DNA of 51,558 bases from a virus, in the IMG/VR virus record IMGVR_UViG_3300034022_000666, positions 1 to 51,558 of that record. One strand, 5' to 3'. Positions 7,483 to 15,696 of this stretch are shown piece by piece; the first letter of the stretch is position 1, and the number at the start of each line of letters is the position of its first letter. The position numbers and the translations under genes were made by a program. Under the pieces are notes generated by a model that was not told where the DNA came from, did no database searches, and saw only the letters and a program-made list of their open reading frames with translations.

Positions 7483-8186
7483 AAAAAATTCTTCAATCCT
7501 TTGACCGTAACGGAGTTTTCGGCCTTGCAGTGTTCACATGCAAAATCGATCTTATGCTCTAATTTGGGCATATTTTCGATAAAGTTCTGAAGTAGTTTAA
7601 ATTGTGTTTGGTTCAATGACTCAATGAATTCCAGTCTTTCTTCTTTCGTCGACTCGCTGGTTGGATAGACCTTCTTGTCGTCATAGATTGACTCGATACA
7701 TTCCGTAATGATGTCGAATGCTGCTTCCTTTTGCTGTTCAGGAGTCTTATCTGCAATCTCCGCGATCATATCAACCTTGGGCCAGCGCATGATGACGCCA
7801 ATCTTATCAGTGAGTTTAATCTTTGTAGCTGGAGCTTCTTTCATATCCACGTCAATCTCTTCAAGGTTGACTTCAACTGTGGTCTTCTTTTCGCATTTTT
7901 CGCAGGTTACGTTTACCTTTGAAACTTCTCCAACCGACTTGGATCGCAGTTTCATGAAGATATACTCAAGGTCGAATACTGCAATATCGTCAGGATTGAC
8001 CTTTCCAAAGGTACAACTTGTGATTGCATCCTTCACTGCCTGCATGATCTGCTTTGTTTCTCCAGACTCCATTGCTAGCATAAGGATCTTTTCCTCTTTA
8101 ACTAGGTATGGACGGTACGTAAACTTCTTTCCAGTAGAAGGAAGTTTGGCTTCATATTTTGGTGATTCAAGTTTGGGTAATGACAT
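7479..8186 (-). CDS. 26: Baseplate hub assembly protein, T4 gp26-like
   Basis: The 235-residue protein matches the T4 baseplate hub protein family (gp26, 208 residues). It opens LPKLESPKYEAKLPSTGKK, then a basic-aromatic strand (FTYRPYLVKEEKILMLA) typical of the family. Two Cys pairs, C95-x-x-C98 and C217-x-x-C220, look like a zinc ribbon split between the middle and the C-terminus. The gene lies between a tube-like gene and the -1-frame cistron. Its final codons form the slippery site, so two products are predicted: gp26 alone and a longer fusion. Known T4 gp26 acts in hub assembly and is not clearly a structural part. Confidence 0.85.
   Translation of the reverse strand: MSLPKLESPKYEAKLPSTGKKFTYRPYLVKEEKILMLAMESGETKQIMQAVKDAITSCTFGKVNPDDIAVFDLEYIFMKLRSKSVGEVSKVNVTCEKCEKKTTVEVNLEEIDVDMKEAPATKIKLTDKIGVIMRWPKVDMIAEIADKTPEQQKEAAFDIITECIESIYDDKKVYPTSESTKEERLEFIESLNQTQFKLLQNFIENMPKLEHKIDFACEHCKAENSVTVKGLKNFF
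7482..7488 (-). other. Slippery heptamer T TTT TTC for -1 ribosomal frameshift
   Basis: On the minus strand gp26 ends ...AAT TTT TTC TAA. The heptamer is in the X XXY YYZ phase required for a -1 slip, and the zero-frame stop follows at once. Six bases further on, CCCTCTC (minus strand, 7475-7469) can pair with GAGAGGG (7374-7368). That is a possible long-range 7-pair stimulator at a suitable distance, though it is weak evidence. Confidence 0.65.
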
Positions 8187-8194
8187 AATAATGG

Positions 8195-8755
8195 TTATTT
8201 AGTTATATTTTCAAAATTCTCATAGGCAACTGTCACGGTCAATTTCTGAATTGTGTTTTCAGAGTTGTTATCCAGAGAAATAGCTCCGAGTGAATATGGG
8301 AATGCGTTGTGCAGCACTGTTTCGTAGCTTACAGCTTCTTTAAGGGAATTAACATTATCATCGCTGACCTGATATCGATCAGCACGATGCAGTTGCTTAA
8401 TGCTGATTTCCCCGTAATAATTATTGCTGTATTTCACCTTATAATTTTCGAAATCAACAACCGCACTGGCCCAGGTTTCAAACACTTTCTTAACGTAAAA
8501 GTCATTGGTGAGCAGGAACGTGAATGTTACATCCTCATTGACAAATCCACTTGGGATCTTGTAGGATTGCTGAAGAATCTGATAATCAATCGTGGTGATC
8601 TGACGACCAGGAAGACTGCAGCTTTCACATAGAACCGAAAAATCGCGAGTGTCAATTCCCAGTCCTGCTGGAGGAGTTACATGAATTTCAAATCTATTTG
8701 CCGGAGCAAGTCCTTTACGATTCGAAATAACTGATTTTAGATCATCGATGTTCAT
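8195..8755 (-). CDS. Tail-tube-like protein of the T4 gp19/gp54 family
   Basis: The 186-residue protein has the tube fold signature: NRFEIHVTPPAGL near the start, FSVLCESCSLPGRQI around residue 40, VTFTFLLTNDFYVKKVFETW around 80-100, and near the end AFPYSLGAISLDNNSENTI with VTVAYENF. These are hallmarks of the gp19-like tail tube family. Because it sits inside the baseplate hub/tape-measure operon rather than beside a sheath gene, it may be the tube initiator (gp54 role) rather than the main tube protein, which is not in this window. It overlaps the upstream gene by one base. Confidence 0.75.
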   Translation of the reverse strand: MNIDDLKSVISNRKGLAPANRFEIHVTPPAGLGIDTRDFSVLCESCSLPGRQITTIDYQILQQSYKIPSGFVNEDVTFTFLLTNDFYVKKVFETWASAVVDFENYKVKYSNNYYGEISIKQLHRADRYQVSDDNVNSLKEAVSYETVLHNAFPYSLGAISLDNNSENTIQKLTVTVAYENFENITK

Positions 8756-9354
8756 TATGGAGTCTGATAGATTTTCTGAGATTCTTTCCAGACCTTTGTC
8801 TTATTAGCCTTTGAGAACTGTTCGATTGGCAAGAAGATGGCTGTTTCCCAATCCGGAGCATATACCTGAGCAATGCGTGACTTGATATGGCCATTCAGAT
8901 AGTGTTTTAGGCAGGGCGAGAAATAACGAAACCGACGAACTCCAGCAAGCAATTCGTAACGCAGTTTCAATTTAGATTTTTCATCCAGGTTATCCTTATT
9001 CGGCATCGTGGCCATCAATTTATCCAGGAATAATGAGCGAATATCGGGACGGAGATAGTGAAGATTGAGTCCCAGGAATCCGCCTTCTGCAGGTTGCAGG
9101 GCAATAACCAATGGGAATCTGTCGTAGTATGGTAGTTCCTCTTTGAACTTAGGATCATACGCAAACATGAACATATGGCCAAAGATAGGCTTTGAACGAC
9201 TTTTGAGAGCCTCATCATTGAGAAGAGTCTTTCGATTAATCCGTCCATTGAGTTCTTTGACCCTCTCGGTAAACCATGCTTTAGCTTCTCTGGAACGAGT
9301 CTCGTATCCTTTTGAGTTTAGCTCAGATTTTAGCGTGTTGAAGAGTGATGCCAT
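8755..9354 (-). CDS. Conserved T4-like phage protein of unknown role (possible gp2-type)
   Basis: The 199-residue protein starts at the ATG ending at 9354; a GTG two codons earlier is less likely. Recognisable blocks are ETRSREAKAWFTERVKELN, INRKTLLND, MFMFAYDPKFKEELPYYDRF and GGFLGLNLHYLRPDIRSLF, a pattern I associate with proteins conserved next to gp4 or baseplate genes in environmental T4-like phages. Some annotations there use 'DNA end protector gp2', but I cannot confirm that. It contains no membrane segment or catalytic motif I can name. A perfect late box ends six bases before the start codon. Confidence 0.65.
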   Translation of the reverse strand: MASLFNTLKSELNSKGYETRSREAKAWFTERVKELNGRINRKTLLNDEALKSRSKPIFGHMFMFAYDPKFKEELPYYDRFPLVIALQPAEGGFLGLNLHYLRPDIRSLFLDKLMATMPNKDNLDEKSKLKLRYELLAGVRRFRYFSPCLKHYLNGHIKSRIAQVYAPDWETAIFLPIEQFSKANKTKVWKESQKIYQTP

Positions 9355-9360
9355 TGCCAC

Positions 9361-9368
9361 TATTTATA
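9361..9368 (-). promoter_or_regulatory. Late promoter TATAAATA before the 8755-9354 gene
   Basis: This is a perfect T4 late box on the minus strand, six bases before the ATG. With T4 geometry the transcript would begin at or next to the A of the ATG. It lies in the 21-base gap after gp4. Confidence 0.7.
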
Positions 9369-9375
9369 ACATTTT

Positions 9376-9816
9376 CTAGAGTATCTTAATCCCCATGGAA
9401 CGCAGAATGTTCTCATCCCATATTTCAAACGTCCATCCCCTATCTTTGGCATACTCATTCGCAGCCTCCCATTTAGAGGTATTCTTTGCATACGTCATCA
9501 CCTCGGTAATATATCTTCTCGTCTTTCTGCCAGGATTCTTGGGTGGTTTAGTCTCCTTTGCTGGTTTTACTTCAACCAAGTATGTTCTATTGTCAGTGGT
9601 TATAAACTTAACATCAACAAAATACCGATGCATTCTATTATCCGTTCTACATCTATATGGTACTACCGTCTCTTCGGATGCCCATTTTGCAATTACCGGA
9701 TTCTCGTCTAGCCATTTAAATAGCTGTCTCTCCCATAACGAACGATACACAATGTCATGAATGTTTCCGTTATATTTTGCTGGATTCTGCGGGGTGAAAC
9801 GTCCTTTATAAGTCAT
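9376..9816 (-). CDS. 4: Head completion nuclease-like protein, T4 gp4 (gp50/65)
   Basis: The 146-residue protein is needed in T4 to finish DNA-filled heads before tail joining. The start MTYKGRFTPQNPAKYNG, then YRSLWERQLFKWLDENP, the SSE-like WASEE, and HRYFVDVKF with YLVEVKP are close to T4 gp4. The residues Glu29, Asp68, Glu82 and Lys84 fit a PD-(D/E)xK nuclease site. The ATG at 9816-9814 is chosen because the match begins there; the open frame extends eight codons further without support. It is transcribed away from gp48 from an overlapping promoter region. Confidence 0.9.
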   Translation of the reverse strand: MTYKGRFTPQNPAKYNGNIHDIVYRSLWERQLFKWLDENPVIAKWASEETVVPYRCRTDNRMHRYFVDVKFITTDNRTYLVEVKPAKETKPPKNPGRKTRRYITEVMTYAKNTSKWEAANEYAKDRGWTFEIWDENILRSMGIKIL

Positions 9817-9825
9817 GGGGAATGG

Positions 9826-9833
9826 TATAAATA
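9826..9833 (+). promoter_or_regulatory. Late promoter TATAAATA for the baseplate operon
   Basis: This is a perfect late box 14 bases before the gp48 ATG at 9848. The predicted transcript start is near 9839, so the leader is about nine bases. It lies back to back with the minus-strand box at 9843-9850. Confidence 0.75.
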
Positions 9834-9842
9834 GTAACATTG

Positions 9843-9850
9843 TATTTATG
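9843..9850 (-). promoter_or_regulatory. Late-promoter-like box CATAAATA for gp4
   Basis: It has one mismatch to TATAAATA. It overlaps the start codon of gp48 on the other strand and would give gp4 a leader of about 20 bases. It is weaker than the plus-strand box. Confidence 0.4.
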
Positions 9851-10642
9851 CCTATTCACGTATTTCCACTAGAACTTAGAGAATCCCAGAAAGGTTGGTC
9901 GTTTATGGCTTTTTGGCCAACTACTCAACCGGAATTCATCTATCTGCCAATCCCGGCCGGACTTACGTTTAGCGATTCGATAAATTACAGTTCTATTAAC
10001 CTCGGTCTTCTAGGAGATATTGGAGCCAAGGCACTTTCCGCTGCAGCAAACTCACCAAAGGGCAGCGGCGTTGCTCGAAAGACCGGAAATGCTATTGGTG
10101 CTATGACGGAAGACGTCATTAAGAAATCGACGAATATGAATGCAGCAGCAGTAGCAAGTATTGCTGCTCGAAAAATGAAACAGGATGATGTGGCCAATGT
10201 GATCGACTATGCCACAAAACAGGTTGTTGCCCCTAATACTCGTACCACATTCCAGAACAGTAATGTCAGAAATTTCCAATTTCAGTTTAAAATGGTGGGC
10301 AAGCGGAAAGAGGACACTGATGCTATTAAAAGAATATGCGAACTATTTCAGAATTACATGTATCCAGAAGGTACTGACGTCATCCTAAAGTATCCTCCTA
10401 CCTGGGCTATTAGTTTCTATGACGGAGATGGCAATGACAATCAATATATTCCAGGAATCTATGAGTCATATCTAAAAGAGTTTTCCACCACATTCAATTC
10501 TTCCACGAACATTTTCCATGATGACGGTAGTCCATTAGAAGTAGACATTACTCTTGGATTCGAAGAAACCAAGCCACTCAATCGCCAAGAAATTATGGCA
10601 TTGCGCGGATCAAAATATAATGACAAAACCAATCTGGGCTAA
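9848..10642 (+). CDS. 48: Baseplate tail-tube cap protein, T4 gp48-like
   Basis: The 264-residue protein probably caps the baseplate hub and starts the tube. The start is the ATG at 9848; an in-frame ATG at 9815 would precede the promoter. The middle (residues about 65-125) is Ala/Lys-rich and helical. The C-terminal half carries VRNFQFQFKMVGKRKEDTD and ICELFQNYMYPEG, and ends with LEVDITLGFEETKPLNRQE. These align with the NRTKVFTWDL and TLEITMREIITLNR blocks I recall from T4 gp48. It is shorter than T4 gp48 (364). It opens the operon gp48-gp53-gp27-gp5, typical of baseplate clusters. Confidence 0.75.
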   Translation: MPIHVFPLELRESQKGWSFMAFWPTTQPEFIYLPIPAGLTFSDSINYSSINLGLLGDIGAKALSAAANSPKGSGVARKTGNAIGAMTEDVIKKSTNMNAAAVASIAARKMKQDDVANVIDYATKQVVAPNTRTTFQNSNVRNFQFQFKMVGKRKEDTDAIKRICELFQNYMYPEGTDVILKYPPTWAISFYDGDGNDNQYIPGIYESYLKEFSTTFNSSTNIFHDDGSPLEVDITLGFEETKPLNRQEIMALRGSKYNDKTNLG

Positions 10643-10647
10643 TTCTT

Positions 10648-11523
10648 ATGTCATTCTTTAGACAATTTCCAAAAGTAACGTATAATTTCCTGGATTCGGG
10701 ATTCGATACTACGATTACAGATATTTTTCGATTTGTTCAGGCTGATCTTCCGGCACTTAGCGATAATACGACGTATGAGTTCTATCAAATTATGGATGGA
10801 GATAGACCCGACATCATATCGAATAAACTATACGGAACTCCAGATTATTATTGGACATTTTTCATCTGTAACGAGCATCTAAAAACCGGTCTTAGCGGAT
10901 GGCCAATGAGCCAGAATCAATTTGACAAATATATTTCAACTGAATATAATGGAATTGCTCTTATTACTAAACCGACCGTTGAGTATAATACGGACTTTAG
11001 CGAAGTTTTAAGTTATAACAATAGTCTTGCGGGTGCATTTAATGTTGGCGAAACTATTACGACTGGACCAAATCCAAATCTTAAAACGACTGGAACCATC
11101 TATTATAAAGATGCAAATCTAAGTCAGCTCATCATCAGAAATATTGTACAGACGGGTGGACCATTTAGGCCAAATCAGGAAATATCTGGAACTCAGGCCC
11201 CAATTTCGACTATAACTCCGCTAAGAGTTGTCGATTGGAAAGATGCTCCACACCATTATCTGAAGCAGGCAATCTATGATAATGTTGGCAATCTTCTTTC
11301 GGAACCCACAATTTCATATAATGGACTTTTTATCGATGAACGTGATGAGTCGGGTCATTTTGATGGCGAGACTCCTCCAGATGTTACTGATCTAAGTTTA
11401 ACTGCGGTGAGTAACCTACAATATGAAACTGAATTGAATGACATTAGATCCAAGATTCGAGTAATTCGACCAAAATTGATCTACTCGTTTGCTCAGGCCT
11501 ATAAGAAATTGTTGAATGCCTAA
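10648..11523 (+). CDS. 53: Baseplate wedge subunit, T4 gp53-like
   Basis: gp53 bridges wedges during baseplate assembly. The signature is in the first 110 residues: YEFYQIMDGDRPDIISNKLYG, then PDYYWTFFICNEHL and GWPMSQNQFDKYI, corresponding to the tape of Tyr/Trp residues in T4 gp53. It is longer than T4 gp53 (291 against 196 residues). The extra part is a beta-rich insertion of about 100 residues (about 110-215) before the C-terminal helix SKIRVIRPKLIYSFAQAY. Its stop overlaps the start of gp27 by eight bases, suggesting translational coupling. Confidence 0.85.
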   Translation: MSFFRQFPKVTYNFLDSGFDTTITDIFRFVQADLPALSDNTTYEFYQIMDGDRPDIISNKLYGTPDYYWTFFICNEHLKTGLSGWPMSQNQFDKYISTEYNGIALITKPTVEYNTDFSEVLSYNNSLAGAFNVGETITTGPNPNLKTTGTIYYKDANLSQLIIRNIVQTGGPFRPNQEISGTQAPISTITPLRVVDWKDAPHHYLKQAIYDNVGNLLSEPTISYNGLFIDERDESGHFDGETPPDVTDLSLTAVSNLQYETELNDIRSKIRVIRPKLIYSFAQAYKKLLNA

Positions 11524-12865
11524 TCTAACAAACATCTCACTGAATTCTGCGGAAGCTCTGTTTCCGACAGCATATTCGGTCCAACAGATCATTTTCAGAA
11601 ATCATTCTGGAAGAGAACTGGATCTAAAGGCTCTCGTTACTGATTTTAGTATTACCGAGAGTATTTACCGCCCGTCGTTGATGCTTTCATTGAATGTGCG
11701 AGATCCAGTAAATACCATGGAAGAACTCCAAATTTCTGGACAGGAGAAAATCAGTGTTCTCTTGGCAAGAACTCCATATGGATCCCAGGATCAAGAACTA
11801 GTTTCTTTGGATTTTATCGTTACAGAATATCCTCTTTTCGGTAGAATGGATAACCGGCTTCAGGTATATTCGCTACGAGCAGTATCTCCCCATGCATATG
11901 TTTCAGAGCTGAAGAAAATATCCCGTGCATTTTCCGGCACAATTCAAGATTTTATTAAAGAGGTTCTAAGAACTGATCTTGGAGTTTCCGAGAATATGAT
12001 GGAGATTTCGTCTGGATCCACATCCTACATTAGTTTTATCGTACCGAATATGGCTCCCTTAGATGCTATCTATTGGGCATTGCGTAGAGCATACGATCAA
12101 GCTGGATCCCCATTTTACTTCTATCAACGTCTAGATGGCGTGATCGTATTTGAGTCTCAGGCTGAAATAATGTCAAAAGAGGTCTACAAAGAATACAAAG
12201 ATGCTAAATTCTTTCAGTTTAATCAAACTGGAGATACTTCTATCAGAAAAGATTATGAAGAAAGAGCTCTGAGAATTCTGAGTATGAATTCTGATGTTCG
12301 TATGTCAAAATACGGATCAATTCCATCCGGAGCGTATAGTTCTCGATCCGAGTATCTGGATCTATCCACAAAAACATTAAGCCGCTCTTCATTCAAGTAT
12401 GATGCTGAATTTAATAGTATGATCTGGTCATATAAAAATCCAGTAGTGTCTACGACGTTTAAACCCGACAATCCTAATAATACATTATCGGAATTTACAG
12501 ATTCATTAGTCAATTATATTCCAACAAATAAACTTGCATTTAGTAGTCCGAATTACCATAGTACGACTGAGAATGGTAAGTTGAATAAAGCACAGTCGTA
12601 TATTGAGAACATGGATAGCATCTCTCATGATATTACCGTGGCTGGAGATTTTAAATTACAGTGCGGAAAGATCATCTCTTTAAAGATTCCTCCAGCAATT
12701 GATCCGGGGGCAAACATTAAGAATACTGATACGGATAATGACATTCAGAGAGATAATTATTTTTCTGGTAAATATATGATTACATCAGTACTTCATTCCT
12801 TCAGCGAGGAATACAAGGTTAATCTTCAACTGAAAAGAGATTCTCTTACATTTAAATTGCAATGA
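11516..12865 (+). CDS. 27: Baseplate hub subunit, T4 gp27-like
   Basis: gp27 forms the trimeric hub cup that holds the gp5 spike. The 449-residue protein is longer than T4 gp27 (391) but has the expected beta-rich tube-like domains: SITESIYRPSLMLSLNVRD near residue 45, YSLRAVSPHAYVSELKKIS near 125, and the C-terminal block HDITVAGDFKLQCGKIISLK followed by YMITSVLHSFSEEYKVNLQL. The last four bases, ATGA, are shared with the gp5 start. Assignment rests on these patterns plus position directly before gp5, as in T4-like hubs. Confidence 0.85.
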   Translation: MPNLTNISLNSAEALFPTAYSVQQIIFRNHSGRELDLKALVTDFSITESIYRPSLMLSLNVRDPVNTMEELQISGQEKISVLLARTPYGSQDQELVSLDFIVTEYPLFGRMDNRLQVYSLRAVSPHAYVSELKKISRAFSGTIQDFIKEVLRTDLGVSENMMEISSGSTSYISFIVPNMAPLDAIYWALRRAYDQAGSPFYFYQRLDGVIVFESQAEIMSKEVYKEYKDAKFFQFNQTGDTSIRKDYEERALRILSMNSDVRMSKYGSIPSGAYSSRSEYLDLSTKTLSRSSFKYDAEFNSMIWSYKNPVVSTTFKPDNPNNTLSEFTDSLVNYIPTNKLAFSSPNYHSTTENGKLNKAQSYIENMDSISHDITVAGDFKLQCGKIISLKIPPAIDPGANIKNTDTDNDIQRDNYFSGKYMITSVLHSFSEEYKVNLQLKRDSLTFKLQ

Positions 12866-14493
12866 GCGGACAATCCATAGATCAATTTGTTGGTGGTAAA
12901 TTTGCGTGGTTTACCGGTGTCGTTGAAGATACTTCGGATCCATTGCAGATGGGGCGCGTTCGGGTTCGCTGCTTTGGTTATCATACCGAGGATAAGGTTC
13001 AAATTCCCACAGAATCTCTTCCATGGGCATTGGTGATGACTCCGATCACGTCTGCATCAATGTCAGGAATCGGTACTTCCGCTACTGGAGTTCTTCCAGG
13101 TTCTTGGGTAGTAGGTTTCTTTCGTGACGGTCCTTCGGCTCAAGATCCATTGGTAATGGGGACTATTCCATCTCAGACTCAGGGTGGTAGTGCTTCAAAG
13201 GGATTTTCAGACCCATCAGGCCAACATCCTCGCAATCCTGGAGAAATTGATACTCCACGTGAGGCAAGAGCCGCATATGCAAATACAAGCAGCTACGTAA
13301 AAAGAAAAAATTTACGTTCCGACAAGGTTGAAACTGCTTCTCCAGCTAAAATTGAATCTGTTGCTGTTGCGGAACCGGCATCATACTATACTCGCAAGAC
13401 GTGGTCTAGCCAGGACGTTGATACTGTAGTCAATCCGATTTATCCATTTAATAATGCTACTCATACTCAGTCTGGACACGTATTTGAGGTGGATGATAGC
13501 GTAGGCGCAGAACGAATTTTCCAGATGCATACTACTGGAACCTATTACGAAATCGACGCGAATGGTAATAAAACAACTACCATCAATGGCGATAATTACA
13601 CGATCATTGTAAAGGATGATAATGTCTACGTGAAGGGTTCAGTCAATCTTACAATTAATGGGGACCTTCGCACATTGGTGAAAGGTAATTACCATCTCGA
13701 GGTTGAAGGTAATAAGACGGAAAACATTAAAGGTTCTCGTCAATCCAAGGTTGGTGCTTCGGATCAAACTGAAATTGATCAAGAAGAAATCATCAACGTA
13801 AAAATGAACCGCAAGGAGCGTATTGGCGGAGAACTGAATACTATTGTTGATGGCAAACGTAAAGAGATTATCGGAGATAACTCTGATGTGACCGTGAAAG
13901 GCGATGACAGCCATCTCGTCATGGGTTCACGTACCGACTTTACAAGTGGAATCATTAACTGTGGAGGTGCTTCAACCTTCAACATGAATTCTACGGGTGC
14001 CATGAATATTGAGACGCTCAGCAATATGAACTTCCTTACTATTGGAAGTCGTATGGAGATTGTACTGGGTAATCATGGAACGATGTCACTCCAAGACTAT
14101 TCGGTTTATACCGTGGGCGGTGCATCAATTCTAGTTGGCGGTCCTCAGGGCTTTACTACGACCGTGGCCACGGGAGCGTACACCACAAACGTTCTTGTCG
14201 GTAATCACATCACTAGCATTGCGGCTGGAACTCGTACCGCCACAATTGGTGCAGCGGATACTGTTATTTCAGGAAGTACTAATATCATAACCGGAGCGTC
14301 ATCGACGACTGCTGGTAACTTTAGTTTAAATGCAGCAAACATTTCAGCTACAGCCGCAACAGGTCTTTCAATGAAGGGTGGAGTATCTGCATCAGTGATC
14401 GGAGGAGCTGCTATTACTCTTGGAACTCTGACAGGAGTTATCTCGGGTGGAAGATTAATTAGTGCTGGTGTTGGTAACGTTAAGGTTCTATAA
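12862..14493 (+). CDS. 5: Central spike protein, T4 gp5-like, without lysozyme domain
   Basis: The 543-residue protein is the membrane-puncturing spike. Residues about 12-110 form the OB-fold common to gp5 and VgrG (FTGVVEDTSDPLQMGRVRVR, later GSWVVGFFRDG and DPLVMGTIP). A linker of about 80 residues follows, then from about residue 205 to the end a triple-stranded beta-helix of short valine-, isoleucine- and glycine-rich strands (for example TINGDNYTIIVKDDNVYVKG). The lysozyme domain found in T4 between these parts is absent, as in cyanophage relatives. The start ATG overlaps the gp27 stop by four bases. Confidence 0.9.
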   Translation: MSGQSIDQFVGGKFAWFTGVVEDTSDPLQMGRVRVRCFGYHTEDKVQIPTESLPWALVMTPITSASMSGIGTSATGVLPGSWVVGFFRDGPSAQDPLVMGTIPSQTQGGSASKGFSDPSGQHPRNPGEIDTPREARAAYANTSSYVKRKNLRSDKVETASPAKIESVAVAEPASYYTRKTWSSQDVDTVVNPIYPFNNATHTQSGHVFEVDDSVGAERIFQMHTTGTYYEIDANGNKTTTINGDNYTIIVKDDNVYVKGSVNLTINGDLRTLVKGNYHLEVEGNKTENIKGSRQSKVGASDQTEIDQEEIINVKMNRKERIGGELNTIVDGKRKEIIGDNSDVTVKGDDSHLVMGSRTDFTSGIINCGGASTFNMNSTGAMNIETLSNMNFLTIGSRMEIVLGNHGTMSLQDYSVYTVGGASILVGGPQGFTTTVATGAYTTNVLVGNHITSIAAGTRTATIGAADTVISGSTNIITGASSTTAGNFSLNAANISATAATGLSMKGGVSASVIGGAAITLGTLTGVISGGRLISAGVGNVKVL

Positions 14494-14497
14494 TCAT

Positions 14498-15676
14498 ATG
14501 AGCTTTCCTAGCATACCATCTATTCCAACAATTCCTGCAGGTATTGGTGGCATTATTCGCGTTCCTCAGATTAACATTCCGAATATACCTCAGATTCCAA
14601 CCATTCCACCTCTATCCGGTCTTTCAGGACTTTCAGGTCTTAAAACTTTGGGCGGTGCAATTCCAGGACTCGTGGGTGGAGGCAATCTATGCGGAATCAG
14701 CATTAAGCAGATTGACATCTTTGCTATCACGGAAGTCATTAAAGCCGCTTTACTTGGTAGACTTGCAGGCACGACAATTGCAGGAGTCAGCGGTGTAGCA
14801 CTATTGGCAAAACTAGAAAAGTTCAGACAGCTATCAATCCAGCTTACTTCATTTCAGGCGGATCTACAAGGATTGAATATGAAAGATCCGGTTGCAGTTG
14901 CAGCTTTCCTGGACCGTTGGAAAGATAAGGTTCCGGGCGGAGCAGGAGCCTACGTTAAGTCTATTTCGGATGCTCTGAACAAAGGTCTCGCATTTGACTA
15001 CTGTAGCCTGGTACCGAATATCAATATTGATCCAACCACGGGTCTTACCAAGGTATTAGCTAAAATGGCTCCAACCCCTGGAGAAGCTCCAGAACCAGCA
15101 GTACCATTGAAAGTCACCGTGGTTGAAAGCGTAAAAGACGTATCTCTGGGTAATAGCAAAGTTGCTATGAATACCAATACGGACTTTCTGATTCAGGTAA
15201 AGGCGCCATGGGAAAAACAAGTTCAGAACCCAATCCAACAGAGAGTAAAAGAAGCTGCAACCAACGTCATCAAAACGCAAGCTAAAATGACGTCGGTAAA
15301 TGAAAAGGTTAAGAAGTATGGCAAATCAGCAGATGATCTAGCAACAGATGGGATTCTTACCTTTGATGAGATTATGAATCTCACAGATTATCAGGTTGCT
15401 GTCGAAGAGTCTGCTGTCTTGAATGGGGCAGTCCCAGAATTCAGAGCATGGTTCAGATACTACTGCGATGTAGTCGCGGGAGTAGTACCCGCGGGATCTT
15501 ACCGTATAAAGAAGGATGCTCTTATAATCAAGACCGGAACTTCGGATAAATTTGCGTGGTTACAGAGCTATATTGATCTAACCGAATCCATCATTAATTC
15601 TAAGAAAGCTTTGGTGGTTCAGTGGGTATCCTATCAAGACGATAAGGTTCGGACGGCTGAAAACAATATCCAATAA
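14498..15676 (+). CDS. Unrecognised protein between spike gp5 and wedge gp25
   Basis: The 392-residue protein starts at the ATG four bases after gp5; the frame extends 12 codons upstream inside gp5 without support. Its first 45 residues are a Pro-Ile repeat of the type IPSIPTIP...IPNIPQIPTIPPL, followed by LSGLSGLSGL. The middle has a hydrophobic helical part (residues about 75-105) with LLGRLAGTTIAGVSGVALLA. The last 200 residues are mostly helical with charged heptads (RVKEAATNVIKTQAKMTSV). It holds the slot where T4 has the small PAAR tip protein gp5.4, but it is much larger and no PAAR motif is visible. A late promoter for gp25 follows its stop. Confidence 0.7.
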   Translation: MSFPSIPSIPTIPAGIGGIIRVPQINIPNIPQIPTIPPLSGLSGLSGLKTLGGAIPGLVGGGNLCGISIKQIDIFAITEVIKAALLGRLAGTTIAGVSGVALLAKLEKFRQLSIQLTSFQADLQGLNMKDPVAVAAFLDRWKDKVPGGAGAYVKSISDALNKGLAFDYCSLVPNINIDPTTGLTKVLAKMAPTPGEAPEPAVPLKVTVVESVKDVSLGNSKVAMNTNTDFLIQVKAPWEKQVQNPIQQRVKEAATNVIKTQAKMTSVNEKVKKYGKSADDLATDGILTFDEIMNLTDYQVAVEESAVLNGAVPEFRAWFRYYCDVVAGVVPAGSYRIKKDALIIKTGTSDKFAWLQSYIDLTESIINSKKALVVQWVSYQDDKVRTAENNIQ

Positions 15677-15679
15677 TCA

Positions 15680-15687
15680 TATAAATA
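15680..15687 (+). promoter_or_regulatory. Late promoter TATAAATA before gp25
   Basis: This is a perfect box nine bases before the ATG at 15697, with a predicted transcript start about four bases before the ATG. It separates the hub operon from the wedge operon. Confidence 0.75.
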
Positions 15688-15696
15688 GCTGAAATA

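Noticed and set aside
8755-9354. Firm naming as DNA end protector gp2
   Set aside because: I recall similar proteins being labelled so but cannot align it with T4 gp2 from sequence alone.
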